Shown here: positions 34,010-42,298 of the stretch, in pieces
Layout: each line of letters begins with the position of its first letter
How positions within the stretch are numbered: the first letter of the stretch is position 1
Assembly: GCA_002238555.1 (NCBI GenBank)
Contig: MPMO01000042.1
Location: 1-44,498, forward strand
Source of the DNA: Caldilineaceae bacterium bin34
GTDB lineage: Bacteria > Chloroflexota > Anaerolineae > Caldilineales > Caldilineaceae
Direction: 5' to 3'
Length of the DNA: 44,498 nt
Notes under the pieces: generated by a model
Database searches by the model: none
What the model was told of the DNA's origin: nothing
Seen by the model: the letters and a program-made list of their open reading frames with translations, nothing else
Position numbers and translations under genes: made by a program

Positions 34010-34360
34010 TGGCGCCCGAAACGTTAGCGTGGGGGGCCGGCCCAGGACAGCGGCTTCCTTCCGGCGCGTGCCGTAGGACATCACCAGCCAGTGCTGTCCC
34101 GCGCGCACCGGGTCGGTGCGACGCGTACGCGGCCACTGCCAGCCGGCGCCCCTGGGCCGCGGAAGCCCTGCTCAATCCGGTCCCGGCAGGCATAGAGGGT
34201 CGTGTCCGTCCGCTTCGGCGGCGTGTCCGTCAACAACATCCGGGGATGTACATGTCCGCCAAGTCGCGGCCGCACAGGCTCAGGTGGCCATCCCGCGCCA
34301 CAAAAGCACTCGAACAGCCTTCGGGTCAAGCGCTGCTGACCCTTCTACCGCCGCCGCTCC
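34010..34360 (-). pseudogene. 3' remnant of a second IS4-type transposase
   Basis: Minus-strand frames around 34080-34330 read LLTDTPPKRTDTTLYACRDRIEQGFR, which matches the VLTDELPDD...YGMRVWIEQGFR region of the transposase at 26791 (Y-2-R-3-E spacing kept). After a frameshift come GWQWPRTRRTDPV and QHWLVMSYGTRRKEA, matching WHRTRRLDPVRVDRHWLV and AYGTRVEEA. Further upstream, FVARDGHLSL resembles FVAREGQYTV. The catalytic Asp residues and the element ends are not found. It is a distinct, older IS from the same family. Confidence 0.6.
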
Positions 34361-34401
34361 CCCGCCATGGCGGACCCGGATGCGCAGACCCAGTGCCGGG
34401 T

Positions 34402-34569
34402 TCACAGGTTGCGTCGGGGAACAGGTTGTTGGGGCACACTCGAAGTGGGATCAACGGCGGTGGCCGCCTGCCGGGGCCGTTCCGCGGCCAGCAGTCTCTC
34501 AGCCAGGATCTCCACCCGTTGGCGATCTCCCCGGCACAGCCGATCCAGCTGTTCGGCCAGGGTCGTCAT
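34402..34569 (-). CDS. Small hypothetical protein (55 residues)
   Basis: MTTLAEQLDRLCRGDRQR and the following residues predict an amphipathic helix (VEILAERLLAAERPRQ) with a disordered proline-rich tail ending PRRNL. The size and helical head resemble antitoxin-type small proteins, but no family is recognised. There is no clear ribosome binding site. It lies between a transposase remnant and a broken nuclease-like gene, so it may itself be a fragment. Confidence 0.3.
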   Translation of the reverse strand: MTTLAEQLDRLCRGDRQRVEILAERLLAAERPRQAATAVDPTSSVPQQPVPRRNL

Positions 34570-34818
34570 TGGGGTGGGTTTCTGGTGGGATACAGGTTGG
34601 CCGGGCCAACAGGAAGTCGAGCACGTTGTCTGGCCCCTGGTTATCGGCCCGTTAGTCCGGAGCCAAGTCCTTCTCTGCCAACTGGTGCCAGTGGACCATG
34701 CCGGCCTCCACCAGCGCCTGCACGTCCTGGTTGTTCCTCAGGCTGACAATGACAGCGTGTGCCGGGCAGCCGGTGACGCGGGTCAGGAACCCGGCGTTGC
34801 GCCGGGCCCGGTCGCTGT

Positions 34819-34950
34819 CCCGCCGATCCGCCGTGTACGAGGGCTCCACCGCCACGTACCGGGGGGCCCCCGGGCGGCGCGCGGGGGCGGTGGGTTGCCC
34901 CGCCGATCGGCCGTGTACGAGGCCTCAACCGCCACGTACCGGGTGGCCCC
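34819..34950. repeat. 52-bp imperfect direct repeat at 80-bp offset
   Basis: 34819-34870 and 34899-34950 share CGCCGATC-GCCGTGTACGAGG and ACCGCCACGTACCGG with about five mismatches. They are separated by a 28-bp, almost pure G/C spacer. The 80-base offset is not a multiple of three and causes the frameshift in the coiled-coil gene. The mismatches show that the duplication is not brand new. Confidence 0.75.
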
Positions 34951-35191
34951 GTCGTCGTCCAAGGCCTCCAACACCAGGTCGGCCCGGTAGAAGCTCTGCC
35001 GCTCCCCGGTGGGAATGTCCCGGAACCGGCGCAGCAGACCCACCAGGTCGCGCCGGTTGAGGATGGTGACGTACGCCAGCCCCAGCCGGTCCAGGATCGT
35101 TTCGACATGGCCGCGCGCGACGCGCCCGGGCGCGTGGCCCTTGAGGACGCCCAGGTCGTCAATGATGGCCTGCAGTCGGGTGTCTATGCGG

Positions 35192-35254
35192 TCGAACCGG
35201 GCGTCCACGGCATCGAACCGGGCGTCCACAGTATCGAACCGGGTGTCCACGCGG
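35192..35254. repeat. Three 21-bp tandem repeats encoding coiled-coil heptads
   Basis: Units TCGAACCGGGCGTCCAC plus four variable bases begin at 35192, 35213 and 35234. On the minus strand each encodes one seven-residue heptad (V/A-D-A/T-R-F-D-x). Such in-frame units can expand or shrink without breaking the protein. Confidence 0.75.
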
Positions 35255-35553
35255 GCATTGATGGCCTGCTGCTCAACCATGAACTCGTCGACGCGCCCGG
35301 CGAAGGCGGCAAATCGCTCCGGCAACTTAATCAGTTCGGACGTCAGGAGCTGTCGGCGCACCGCCTCCCGGAACACCCCGTCCCGCTCCAGCAAATCCAG
35401 AAACTCTTCCCGCAGGGCCGTGTCCGGTGCCATGGTCGTGTTCTCCGCCATCCGTCTGAACCCATCCTACCCTACGGTCAACTGTAGTTCACATGCGGTT
35501 TCAGGACAGGTGGTTGGGAGGTGCCGGATGCTTGCGTTTATCGGATCGCTACG

Positions 35554-36087
35554 TTATATGGAATCAAGTATCCAAGCCGCCTCTGCTGCGAGGATTTGCT
35601 GCTTGACAGCCGTACCCCACCTGTAGTCAAGCGGCCCCGACCCTTTCCTCAGCACCCGGTGGCACGGAATGGCCAGAGCCAATCGGTTGGCTCCGCACGC
35701 GGCTCCTATCGCCCTGTATACCCTTGGCTTGCCGATAGTCTCCGCGAGTTCTCCGTAGGTTGTTGTGTGGCCTACCGGCACGTTGCACAACGCCTGCCAC
35801 ACGAGTTTCTGGAAGGGCGTTCCTTGGACATCCAATGGGTAGTCGAAAGTGCCGTTTGGGTCTTCAACCAGTTTCAAGACAGTAGCCAGCCATTCCGGCT
35901 GCTGATCACCGTTTACCCAGTTGACTTTCCTTGTTGCTGATTGGCGGTAACCGTCGGCCAGTTCATCTGGGTTTGCACCCAAGTGTATGTCGCAGATCCC
36001 TTTGTCGGTTGCGGCCACTAGGACTGCACCGTATCGGCACGGAGCGACGGTAGCGTTCATGATGTCTGTGCAAGGTGAACTTGACAT
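35554..36087 (-). CDS. ogt: Methylated-DNA--protein-cysteine methyltransferase
   Basis: This suicide repair enzyme transfers the alkyl group of O6-alkylguanine or O4-alkylthymine to its own cysteine. The acceptor is in ALAIPCHRVLRKGSG near residue 142. GTPFQKLVWQALCNVPVGHTTTYGELA supplies the helix-turn-helix DNA-binding segment, and RAIGAACGANRLALAIPCHR is diagnostic. The N-terminal domain (YGAVLVAATDKGICDIHLG) matches the Ogt/Ada C-terminal module; there is no Ada zinc or AraC part. It has 177 residues from 36087; an internal Met at 36060 is an alternative start. It lies 60 bases after the enoyl-CoA hydratase gene on the same strand. Confidence 0.9.
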   Translation of the reverse strand: MSSSPCTDIMNATVAPCRYGAVLVAATDKGICDIHLGANPDELADGYRQSATRKVNWVNGDQQPEWLATVLKLVEDPNGTFDYPLDVQGTPFQKLVWQALCNVPVGHTTTYGELAETIGKPRVYRAIGAACGANRLALAIPCHRVLRKGSGPLDYRWGTAVKQQILAAEAAWILDSI

Positions 36088-36147
36088 TGAATTATCTCAA
36101 TTCGAGTACGTCTCTACATAGAGCCTGGACACGGGCAATGACGGGAC

Positions 36148-36930
36148 CTAACGCCCGCGGAATGCCGGGTTTGTCCGCTGCTTGTTTTTGAACGCCTCGA
36201 CCCCCGCGCTCGCGTCTTCCGTGAACTGGGTCAAGGCTCCAGCGATTCCCTCCAGGTGCGGACCATCATGGCGACCTGATTCCGCATCCACCAGGGCCTT
36301 GGTCGCCTGCACGGCAATCGGAGCATTGGACGCGATGGCCTCGGCCATGGAGGATGTTCGTTGCGCGATCTCCTCCGGTTCCACGACCTCGTTGATCAGT
36401 CCCCAGCTTTCGGCCTTCACCGCCGAGATGATTTCGCCTGTGAAGATCAACTGCTTGGTCCGGCTGGGGCCAATCACTTGCTTGAGGACCTGTGTGCCAC
36501 CCCATCCGGGAATGATGCCCAACTTGGCTTCGGGCATGCCGACGCGCGTGGAAGTGGAGGCAATCCGAATGTCCGCGGCCAAGGCGAGTTCCAAGCCCCC
36601 GCCCAGGGCCAAGCCGTGCATCGACGCGATCACCGGGATCGCCAGGGCCCTGATGCTGTTCATCAGGCTGCTGCCGGTCTTGATCCAGGTTCTCCACATC
36701 TCCACCGGAGACATGGCTGACCACTCGATGATGTCCGCGCCGCAACAAAACGAGCGATCGCCCGTACTGGCGATCACCAGTACCCGGATCTCATGGTTGC
36801 GGTCAATGTGCCGTACATGCTCCGCCATCGCGTTCAGCATGTCCACATTGAGTGCGTGAAGCTTGTCAGGCCGGTCCAGCGTGATTTCCGCGACATGGCC
36901 GTCGACGCGGAAGCTGATGTATTTGCTCAT
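36148..36930 (-). CDS. Enoyl-CoA hydratase/isomerase (crotonase) family protein
   Basis: This 260-residue crotonase-fold enzyme starts MSKYISFRVDGHVAEITLDRPDKLHALN. Oxyanion-hole segments are FCCGADI near residue 66 and HGLALGGGLELALAADIRIAS near residue 108. MPEAKLGIIPGWGGTQ near residue 133 carries the glutamate typical of hydratases. This suggests hydration of 2-enoyl-CoA, but crotonases catalyse many reactions. The reading frame extends to 37260 antisense-like through the next gene; the ATG at 36930 begins the domain exactly. It follows the GMC oxidoreductase gene by 26 bases, probably in one operon. Confidence 0.9.
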   Translation of the reverse strand: MSKYISFRVDGHVAEITLDRPDKLHALNVDMLNAMAEHVRHIDRNHEIRVLVIASTGDRSFCCGADIIEWSAMSPVEMWRTWIKTGSSLMNSIRALAIPVIASMHGLALGGGLELALAADIRIASTSTRVGMPEAKLGIIPGWGGTQVLKQVIGPSRTKQLIFTGEIISAVKAESWGLINEVVEPEEIAQRTSSMAEAIASNAPIAVQATKALVDAESGRHDGPHLEGIAGALTQFTEDASAGVEAFKNKQRTNPAFRGR

Positions 36931-36956
36931 GAACTTGGAATGATTGTGTCTCGCGA

Positions 36957-39224
36957 CTACCCAATGTCTGCTTGTGCCAGCCGCTGGATGATGTTTTCGG
37001 CGGCGCGCGTGCACATCGCCATCATTGTCAGGGAAGGATTGATCCCTGGGCAACTGGAGAACACCCCGCCACTGAAGACAAACAGGCCGGGGGTATCGTG
37101 TACTTCGAGGTTCGGATCCACGACCGAGGCGGCCGGATCCACACCCATGCGGATCCCGCCCAGGTCGTGACAGCTCCCCACACCGGTAAATCGGGGACCC
37201 CGCCACAGATTCTGGCCGCCCATCTCGAGCAGGATCTCCTCGCACTTGTCCTCCATCCACTGCGCCAGCTTGTTTTCGTTTTCGCGCGTGTCATAAGTGA
37301 TGCGCAGGACGGGCAGGCCCAGACCGCTTTTGTCTCGGTACAGCGGATCCAGGTCAACGAAGTTGTTCGTGTACGGCAAGGTTTCCGGTTGTATGCGCAA
37401 CGCTCCCTGGTGTTGCCAGTTGCGGATGTGTTCCTTGTACCTCGTCCCCCAGGCGGACATGTCCGGAGGCAGGGCCTCCTTGCTGATGGCAAGTGGATTG
37501 ATGTTTGGTTCGGCGCTGATGGTGGCCCCGCCAATGAAGCCGTTGGCCTCGGCATCGAATTCGTCGTATAGAAAATCGTCCAGGATCAAGGACTGCGGTG
37601 CGAATCCGGCATGGCGGTTGAAAACCTGATCCGGGAACATGGCCAGGACGTGGGCGAAGCTCTTGGTCATCACATTCCTCCCCAACTGTTCCCGGTTGTT
37701 GCCCAAGCCTCCGGGATGTCTGTCGTCATGGGACAGGAACAGCAGCCTCAGGTTTTCCCACAGGTATGTGCCCAGGATCAGACAACGTCCCCTTTGGACA
37801 TGGACCGAACCATCGGGCGCAAAGTATTCAACCCCGCATGCGTGTCCTGAGTCGTCTGTCAGGACGCGCAACACCCGGCAACGGGCCTTCAATTCCAGGT
37901 TTCCGGTTTCCAAGGCTCTGGGCACGCACTCGGTGGCCGGCATCCAAACGCTGTCGTCGAACGTCCCAAAACCGCATATCCAGCCGGAGTAGGTGGTGGC
38001 CGGGCGTCCGCGGTAGGGAACCGAGTTGGTTCCGGTCGGGACCGGGTAGGGATGCAGTCCCATGCCCTCGGCCGCTTCCCGGAACACCTCGCCGTACCGA
38101 TAGGGCAGCATCGGAGGGTTGGGCAGGTCCCGGCTCCGCGGGATTCTGGGTAGATGGCTGACTCCGGAGATGCCAACGTCCCACTCCAGCCGGGAATAGT
38201 ACGGCTCCAGGTCTTCGTAGGAAATCGGCCAGTCGGCCGCCTGGCTGTTGTCCGGGAGCAGGTGTTCCCAGCCGTTCTCCCGGATGCGGGAACGGAGGCG
38301 GAAGTGGTGTGGATGGAAACGCCGCAGCCAAGTGCCGTAGTGATACGAGGAGCCACCCACACCGTTCACCATCCGTCCCAGCGAATAGGTGACCGGTTGG
38401 GTTGGTTCGCCTTCATTGCGGCGCCAGCGGGGGGATTCGCTGTTGAACTTCGGTCCCAGGCTGGCCCGTGCATAGTAGGCCTGCTGCAGTTCGTCCGGGA
38501 GATAGTCGCGTCGGGACAGATACGGTCCGGCCTCCAACGCAACGACCTTGAGCCCAGCCTCCGCGAACAAGGGTGCCACCACGCTGTTCAGCATTCCCAT
38601 GCCGATCAGGATGACATCGGCCTCGCCGTTAGGCGGGTTGAGGCCGGCATCCGGATCGAACTGCGGCGGCACCGGTGGCTGCCGGTCGGGCCTGGTGAAC
38701 TCGATGCCCTGCAAATCCTCCAGCGACTGGAACCGATCCCCTTTCGTGACCGGTTCGGACGCCATCATTTCATCGGGGGAATTGCTGAGCCAGACTCCTG
38801 GATGGTTGATGGTCTTCCAACCAAGTTTGTCCCTATTGCCCCCATGTACCGGGTCCGCAAACACCCCCTCCCGCATGTGCCCAACCGCCATCTCCATGAA
38901 TTCGGAGCCGGTGGGATGACGGAAACCGTCCAGATCGTCGGCTTCGAGAGCCTTGAGCAGCGTGTTCTGTTGTGCATCGCTGCACGCGGCAAAGTGGAGA
39001 CCGGTCTGGTCCATTGCAGCCTTGTCCAGGCTGTCCAAACCTTGCTGGTAGGCGGGCACGTCGTCCTGGGCATACCCGGTCAAGGCATTCTCCAGGTACT
39101 TCACAACTCCAATCTCCGCGGCACCGGGCAATCCGTCGTCGGCGGGGAAGAGCCGCTCAAACAGGGCGGCGGCGGTTGCGTGTTGGCGCGGTGAAAAGAC
39201 CGGGGACGTCTTGGGCTGGGACAT
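36957..39224 (-). CDS. GMC-type FAD oxidoreductase fused to a gluconate 2-dehydrogenase subunit 3-like domain
   Basis: The 755-residue protein has two parts. Residues 1-180 (FSPRQHATAAALFERLFPADDG, EIGVVKYLENALTGYAQDD, FMEMAVGHMREGVFADPVHGGN) match the small subunit 3 of membrane gluconate/sorbitol dehydrogenases. Residues 200-755 are the FAD-containing large subunit: DVILIGMGMLNSVVA FAD loop near residue 203, VNGVGGSSYHYG, and the C-terminal GVGSCHDLGGIRMG and CPGINPSLTMMAMCTRAAENI. In classic enzymes these are separate chains together with a cytochrome c. No Tat signal is visible here. It probably oxidises a sugar, polyol or alcohol. It belongs to the minus-strand catabolic run between the CoA-transferase and crotonase genes. 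Confidence 0.85.
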   Translation of the reverse strand: MSQPKTSPVFSPRQHATAAALFERLFPADDGLPGAAEIGVVKYLENALTGYAQDDVPAYQQGLDSLDKAAMDQTGLHFAACSDAQQNTLLKALEADDLDGFRHPTGSEFMEMAVGHMREGVFADPVHGGNRDKLGWKTINHPGVWLSNSPDEMMASEPVTKGDRFQSLEDLQGIEFTRPDRQPPVPPQFDPDAGLNPPNGEADVILIGMGMLNSVVAPLFAEAGLKVVALEAGPYLSRRDYLPDELQQAYYARASLGPKFNSESPRWRRNEGEPTQPVTYSLGRMVNGVGGSSYHYGTWLRRFHPHHFRLRSRIRENGWEHLLPDNSQAADWPISYEDLEPYYSRLEWDVGISGVSHLPRIPRSRDLPNPPMLPYRYGEVFREAAEGMGLHPYPVPTGTNSVPYRGRPATTYSGWICGFGTFDDSVWMPATECVPRALETGNLELKARCRVLRVLTDDSGHACGVEYFAPDGSVHVQRGRCLILGTYLWENLRLLFLSHDDRHPGGLGNNREQLGRNVMTKSFAHVLAMFPDQVFNRHAGFAPQSLILDDFLYDEFDAEANGFIGGATISAEPNINPLAISKEALPPDMSAWGTRYKEHIRNWQHQGALRIQPETLPYTNNFVDLDPLYRDKSGLGLPVLRITYDTRENENKLAQWMEDKCEEILLEMGGQNLWRGPRFTGVGSCHDLGGIRMGVDPAASVVDPNLEVHDTPGLFVFSGGVFSSCPGINPSLTMMAMCTRAAENIIQRLAQADIG

Positions 39225-39232
39225 GAGGGTTG

Positions 39233-40840
39233 TCAGAAGGCTGGTTGCAGCTGCAGGTTAATCGGTTCGGGTGCAAACAGGGACGGATCCATCGAGCGCA
39301 TGTCGGGCGAGCGGTGCAACCGGAACCCGCACCGAGCCTGGACATCCCGATCGAAGTCGACGCCGGGCGCGATCTCCGTCGCGGTCCAGCCATCCGATTC
39401 AAGTCGCAGCACGCACCGCTCCGTTACCACCGTTACATCCTGGCCTCGTTCCCGGGCATGGCGTCCGCTGAACGTGACATGCTCGACCTGGTCGACAAAC
39501 TTCCGCACCTTGCCCTCGTTCCGTATGTGGAGGCTCCGATCCTCCATCTCCAGGTTGAGGCCGGCCGTGGTGAAGGTGCCGCTGAAGACGATTTTGCGGG
39601 CGTGGGCGGTGATGTCGATGAAGCCGCCGGCTCCGGCAGTGATGGCCGGCCGGGCGGCAATCCGCGACACGTTGACGTTGCCTTCCCGGTCGATTTCCAG
39701 GAACGACAACAGCGCCTGATCGAAACCGGCTCCCTGAAAGTAGGTGAACTGATCCGGGGACGGCACCAGGGCCTGCGCGTTGACGGCGCATCCGAACTGG
39801 AATCCCAGCAGTGGCAGGCCGCCCACCGCACCCTGTTCGATGACCCACGTGACGCTCCCGTCCAGGCCTTCCTCGAGCAGGATGTAGGGAACCAGGGCGG
39901 ATATGCCGAAGCCGAGGTTGACGGTTTGGCCGTCGGCCAGTTCCTGGGCGGTGCGCCGGGCAATGACTTTCTCGGGCGACCAGGCAATCGGCTCCAAGTC
40001 GGCAACGTCGACCGTTGTTTCTCCGCTGATGGCCGGGTCGTAGTCGGTCTGGGTGGTCTGGCGCTGGTCGGGGGCCACGAGCAGATGGTCGACCAGGATG
40101 CCGGGTACACGGACGGTCTGCATCGGCAGCGAACCTGCCGGCACAATCTCACTGACCTGGGCAATGGTCGTGCCGCCGTTGTTGCGGGCCGCCAAGGCCT
40201 GTTCATAGGCTCCCAGATAAGCGCCTTCGCGCCGAAAGGCCAGATTGCCGTTGGTGTCGGCAGTGGTGGCCCGGACGACGGACACGTCGGGGGTCAGGGC
40301 GGGATAGAACAGCCACTCCTCGCCCCGGAACTCCTCAACTTCCACCAGGGTCGCGTCGGTGCGGCGGTTCATGCGGCCGCCCTGCCGGCGGGGATCCACG
40401 AATGTTCCCAGGCCGACCTTGGTCAGCACCCCCGGCCGTTTGGCCGACCCTTCGCGCAGCATGTGGAAAATGATGCCGCTGGGCAGGTTCCAGGCCTCGA
40501 TCTCGTCGTTGTCGACCATGGACCAGATCCTTGGGGTGGGCGCGCTGGACGGTCCGCTGGGGTAGGAACCGGCGATGATGCGCGCAATCAACCCCGGCTG
40601 GGCTATGCGGTCCACCCCCTTGACGCCGTACATGTCCCCCGCTGCAATGGGGTGGATCAGCACCAGGTCGCGCGGCGTACCGGTTTGGCGGAAATGTTCG
40701 CCCAGCGCCGCCAGCACGGCGTCCGGGCAACCCAGTCCGCTGGAGGAACTGACGGATACCAGATTTCCGTCCGCGAAGACGGCACCGACCTCCGCCGCGG
40801 ATTCGAGGACTGCGGGGCGCGGCATCCGCGTAGGGTCCAA
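39233..40840 (-). CDS. Family I acyl-CoA:carboxylate CoA-transferase (propionate/acetoacetate type)
   Basis: The 535-residue single chain carries both halves of a class I CoA-transferase. The N-terminal half has LVSVSSSSGLGCPDAVLAALGEHF and the glycine-rich VGLGTFVDPRRQGGRMN. The C-terminal half has NLGFGISALVPYIL and the catalytic glutamate in WVIEQGAVGGLPLLG near residue 334. The domain order and length resemble propionate CoA-transferase or YdiF. It would move CoA between an acyl-CoA and a free acid, which fits with the neighbouring crotonase. It starts eight bases before the fucosidase gene ends upstream, and the GMC gene follows after eight bases. Specificity is not predictable. Confidence 0.88.
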   Translation of the reverse strand: MDPTRMPRPAVLESAAEVGAVFADGNLVSVSSSSGLGCPDAVLAALGEHFRQTGTPRDLVLIHPIAAGDMYGVKGVDRIAQPGLIARIIAGSYPSGPSSAPTPRIWSMVDNDEIEAWNLPSGIIFHMLREGSAKRPGVLTKVGLGTFVDPRRQGGRMNRRTDATLVEVEEFRGEEWLFYPALTPDVSVVRATTADTNGNLAFRREGAYLGAYEQALAARNNGGTTIAQVSEIVPAGSLPMQTVRVPGILVDHLLVAPDQRQTTQTDYDPAISGETTVDVADLEPIAWSPEKVIARRTAQELADGQTVNLGFGISALVPYILLEEGLDGSVTWVIEQGAVGGLPLLGFQFGCAVNAQALVPSPDQFTYFQGAGFDQALLSFLEIDREGNVNVSRIAARPAITAGAGGFIDITAHARKIVFSGTFTTAGLNLEMEDRSLHIRNEGKVRKFVDQVEHVTFSGRHARERGQDVTVVTERCVLRLESDGWTATEIAPGVDFDRDVQARCGFRLHRSPDMRSMDPSLFAPEPINLQLQPAF

Positions 40841-40848
40841 CCGTTGGC

Positions 40849-42240
40849 TCAGGAGGCCGCCGGTTCCGGCGCCGGGGAAATCCGAATGGCGTGGGCCGGC
40901 GCTCCGTTCAGGGGGGAGGCGGTTCGGAAAGCCAGGCCCTGCTCGGTTTGGTTCAGGGTTGCTTCGGTTCCGTCGGCCAGGACTGTGGCCCGGGCCTCGG
41001 GGGACGCTACCAGGCCGTTGATGACGAATTCCCGATTGCCGGGGCTGTCCATCAGGATGGCGTACAGGTCTCCGTCGCGGGTCGTGTAGCGGACGTCAAT
41101 CCCTCCGTCGGTGGAGCCTTCCGCCGTGCGCCAGGGACGGGAATCGAAGATGGCTTCGCCGTTGCCGGTGAGCCACGTGCCGAGGGACCGAAGCCGTTCG
41201 GCCTGCATGGGGGGTATCCGCCCGTCCGCGGTCGGACCCACGTTGATGAGCAGGTTTCCGTTCTTGCTGACGATGTCGATGAAGGAGTGGATCAGCGCCT
41301 CGGCCGAGAGGTACTGGTCGACCCCTTCCTGGCGGTTGTATCCGAAGGACGCCCCGATGCCGCGGCAGCTCTCCCACTTCTGTTCCTGGATTGAGTCGTA
41401 CTGCTGGTACTCCGGTGTGGTGAAGTCGTGGTGCACCGGCGCGAGCTGGGTTGCGCCCGAGGCATCGAAGTGCTGGCCGAACCTGTTGTTGACCAGGCCG
41501 TCCGGCATGGCGTTGTAGTAGTCCGCAAACAGCTGGTTGGTGTTGTGGTGTCGCGGCCATCCGATGTCGTTCCACAGAATGGCGGTCTCGTACCGGTCAA
41601 CCAGCTCCCGCCAGTGGGCATCCGCGTAGGCGACATACTCCGGGCTCTGGGGACAGGCGGCCCTGAGATCCATCCTGCTCCGGATGACCTGGGGCGCAAA
41701 GCTCCAGTCCACGCCTCCGGAGTAGTAGTAGGCCATCGTCAGGCCGCGGCCGCGCACGGCCTGCGCCAGTTCACCGCATAGGTCCCGGCGGGTGTGGTAC
41801 CCCTCAAGGTAGGGATTGGGCGTGCGACTGGGCCACAGCAGAAACCCGTCGTGGTGCTTGGTGGTCAGGACCACGTACCGCGCGCCCACCTCCTTGAACA
41901 GGTCGGCCCACGAACCGGGATCCCACTGTTCGGCCCCTTCGTTGAACGGGCCCGCGAAGTCGCGGTAGGCGTGTCCGTGGCCGTAGGTTGCGAAGTGGTG
42001 CCGCTGGGTCGGACTTCCGGGGATGCGGTAGGTGTTGGCGTACCACTCGGCGTAGGCGTTGACGGTGAACCAGTCGGCCCAGTTGCCGCTCTCGATCACC
42101 TCGCCCAGATCCCCTGAGTTGGGTGCCCAGGCCGGTACGGAGTACAGCCCCCAATGAATGAAGATGCCAAGCTTGGCATTGTGGAACCAGGTCGGCACCG
42201 GGTGCTGGGACACCGACTCCAGCGTAGGCTGGTATTGCAT
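40849..42240 (-). CDS. GH29 alpha-L-fucosidase family glycoside hydrolase
   Basis: The 463-residue enzyme has the GH29 N-terminus TWFHNAKLGIFIHWGLYSVPAW and then RYVVLTTKHHDGFLLWPS, both diagnostic. The segment LWNDIGWP near residue 223 carries the position of the catalytic nucleophile aspartate. SKNGNLLINVGPTADGRIP is the family C-terminal barrel signature, and a beta-sandwich domain follows. There is no signal peptide, so it is predicted to be cytoplasmic and to act on imported fucosides. The open frame extends to 42345, but the Met at 42240 begins the domain. The nearest sugar transporter part is the orphan binding protein 28 kb away. Confidence 0.9.
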   Translation of the reverse strand: MQYQPTLESVSQHPVPTWFHNAKLGIFIHWGLYSVPAWAPNSGDLGEVIESGNWADWFTVNAYAEWYANTYRIPGSPTQRHHFATYGHGHAYRDFAGPFNEGAEQWDPGSWADLFKEVGARYVVLTTKHHDGFLLWPSRTPNPYLEGYHTRRDLCGELAQAVRGRGLTMAYYYSGGVDWSFAPQVIRSRMDLRAACPQSPEYVAYADAHWRELVDRYETAILWNDIGWPRHHNTNQLFADYYNAMPDGLVNNRFGQHFDASGATQLAPVHHDFTTPEYQQYDSIQEQKWESCRGIGASFGYNRQEGVDQYLSAEALIHSFIDIVSKNGNLLINVGPTADGRIPPMQAERLRSLGTWLTGNGEAIFDSRPWRTAEGSTDGGIDVRYTTRDGDLYAILMDSPGNREFVINGLVASPEARATVLADGTEATLNQTEQGLAFRTASPLNGAPAHAIRISPAPEPAAS

Positions 42241-42298
42241 GCGGTCCTCGGTTGGCTGAATCGGCAGGGTGCCGCCCGGCTGACCCGGACGGCGAGGT

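Larger units (their letters stand above)
34652..35451 (-). pseudogene. Coiled-coil PD-(D/E)XK-like protein gene interrupted by an internal duplication
   Basis: The N-terminal frame (35451 downward) encodes a helical start, a heptad coiled coil (three 7-residue units of DARFD type), then ILDRLGLAYVTILNRRDLVGLLRRF and YRADLVLEALDDDGATRYVAVEASYTADRR, which looks like a PD-(D/E)XK-type core. A repeat of the ASYTADRR-coding stretch 80 bases on shifts the frame. The original C-terminus, SDRARRNAGFLTRVTGCPAHAVIVSLRNN to LAPD, is in another frame ending at 34652. Removing 80 bases would rejoin both into 239 residues. As it stands the first frame ends in Pro/Arg-rich residues at 34783. The family, common in cyanobacteria and Chloroflexota, has no settled role. 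Confidence 0.65.

Noticed and set aside
36931..37260. Upstream extension of the enoyl-CoA hydratase frame.
   Set aside because: It runs through the 3' end of the GMC oxidoreductase gene in another frame, and the crotonase domain begins at the Met at 36930.
39230..41089. Long plus-strand frame of 619 codons opposite the CoA-transferase gene, and similar long antisense frames at 1041, 3743, 30314 and 31707.
   Set aside because: These mirror real genes on the minus strand; their translations lack domains and arise from codon bias in GC-rich sequence.
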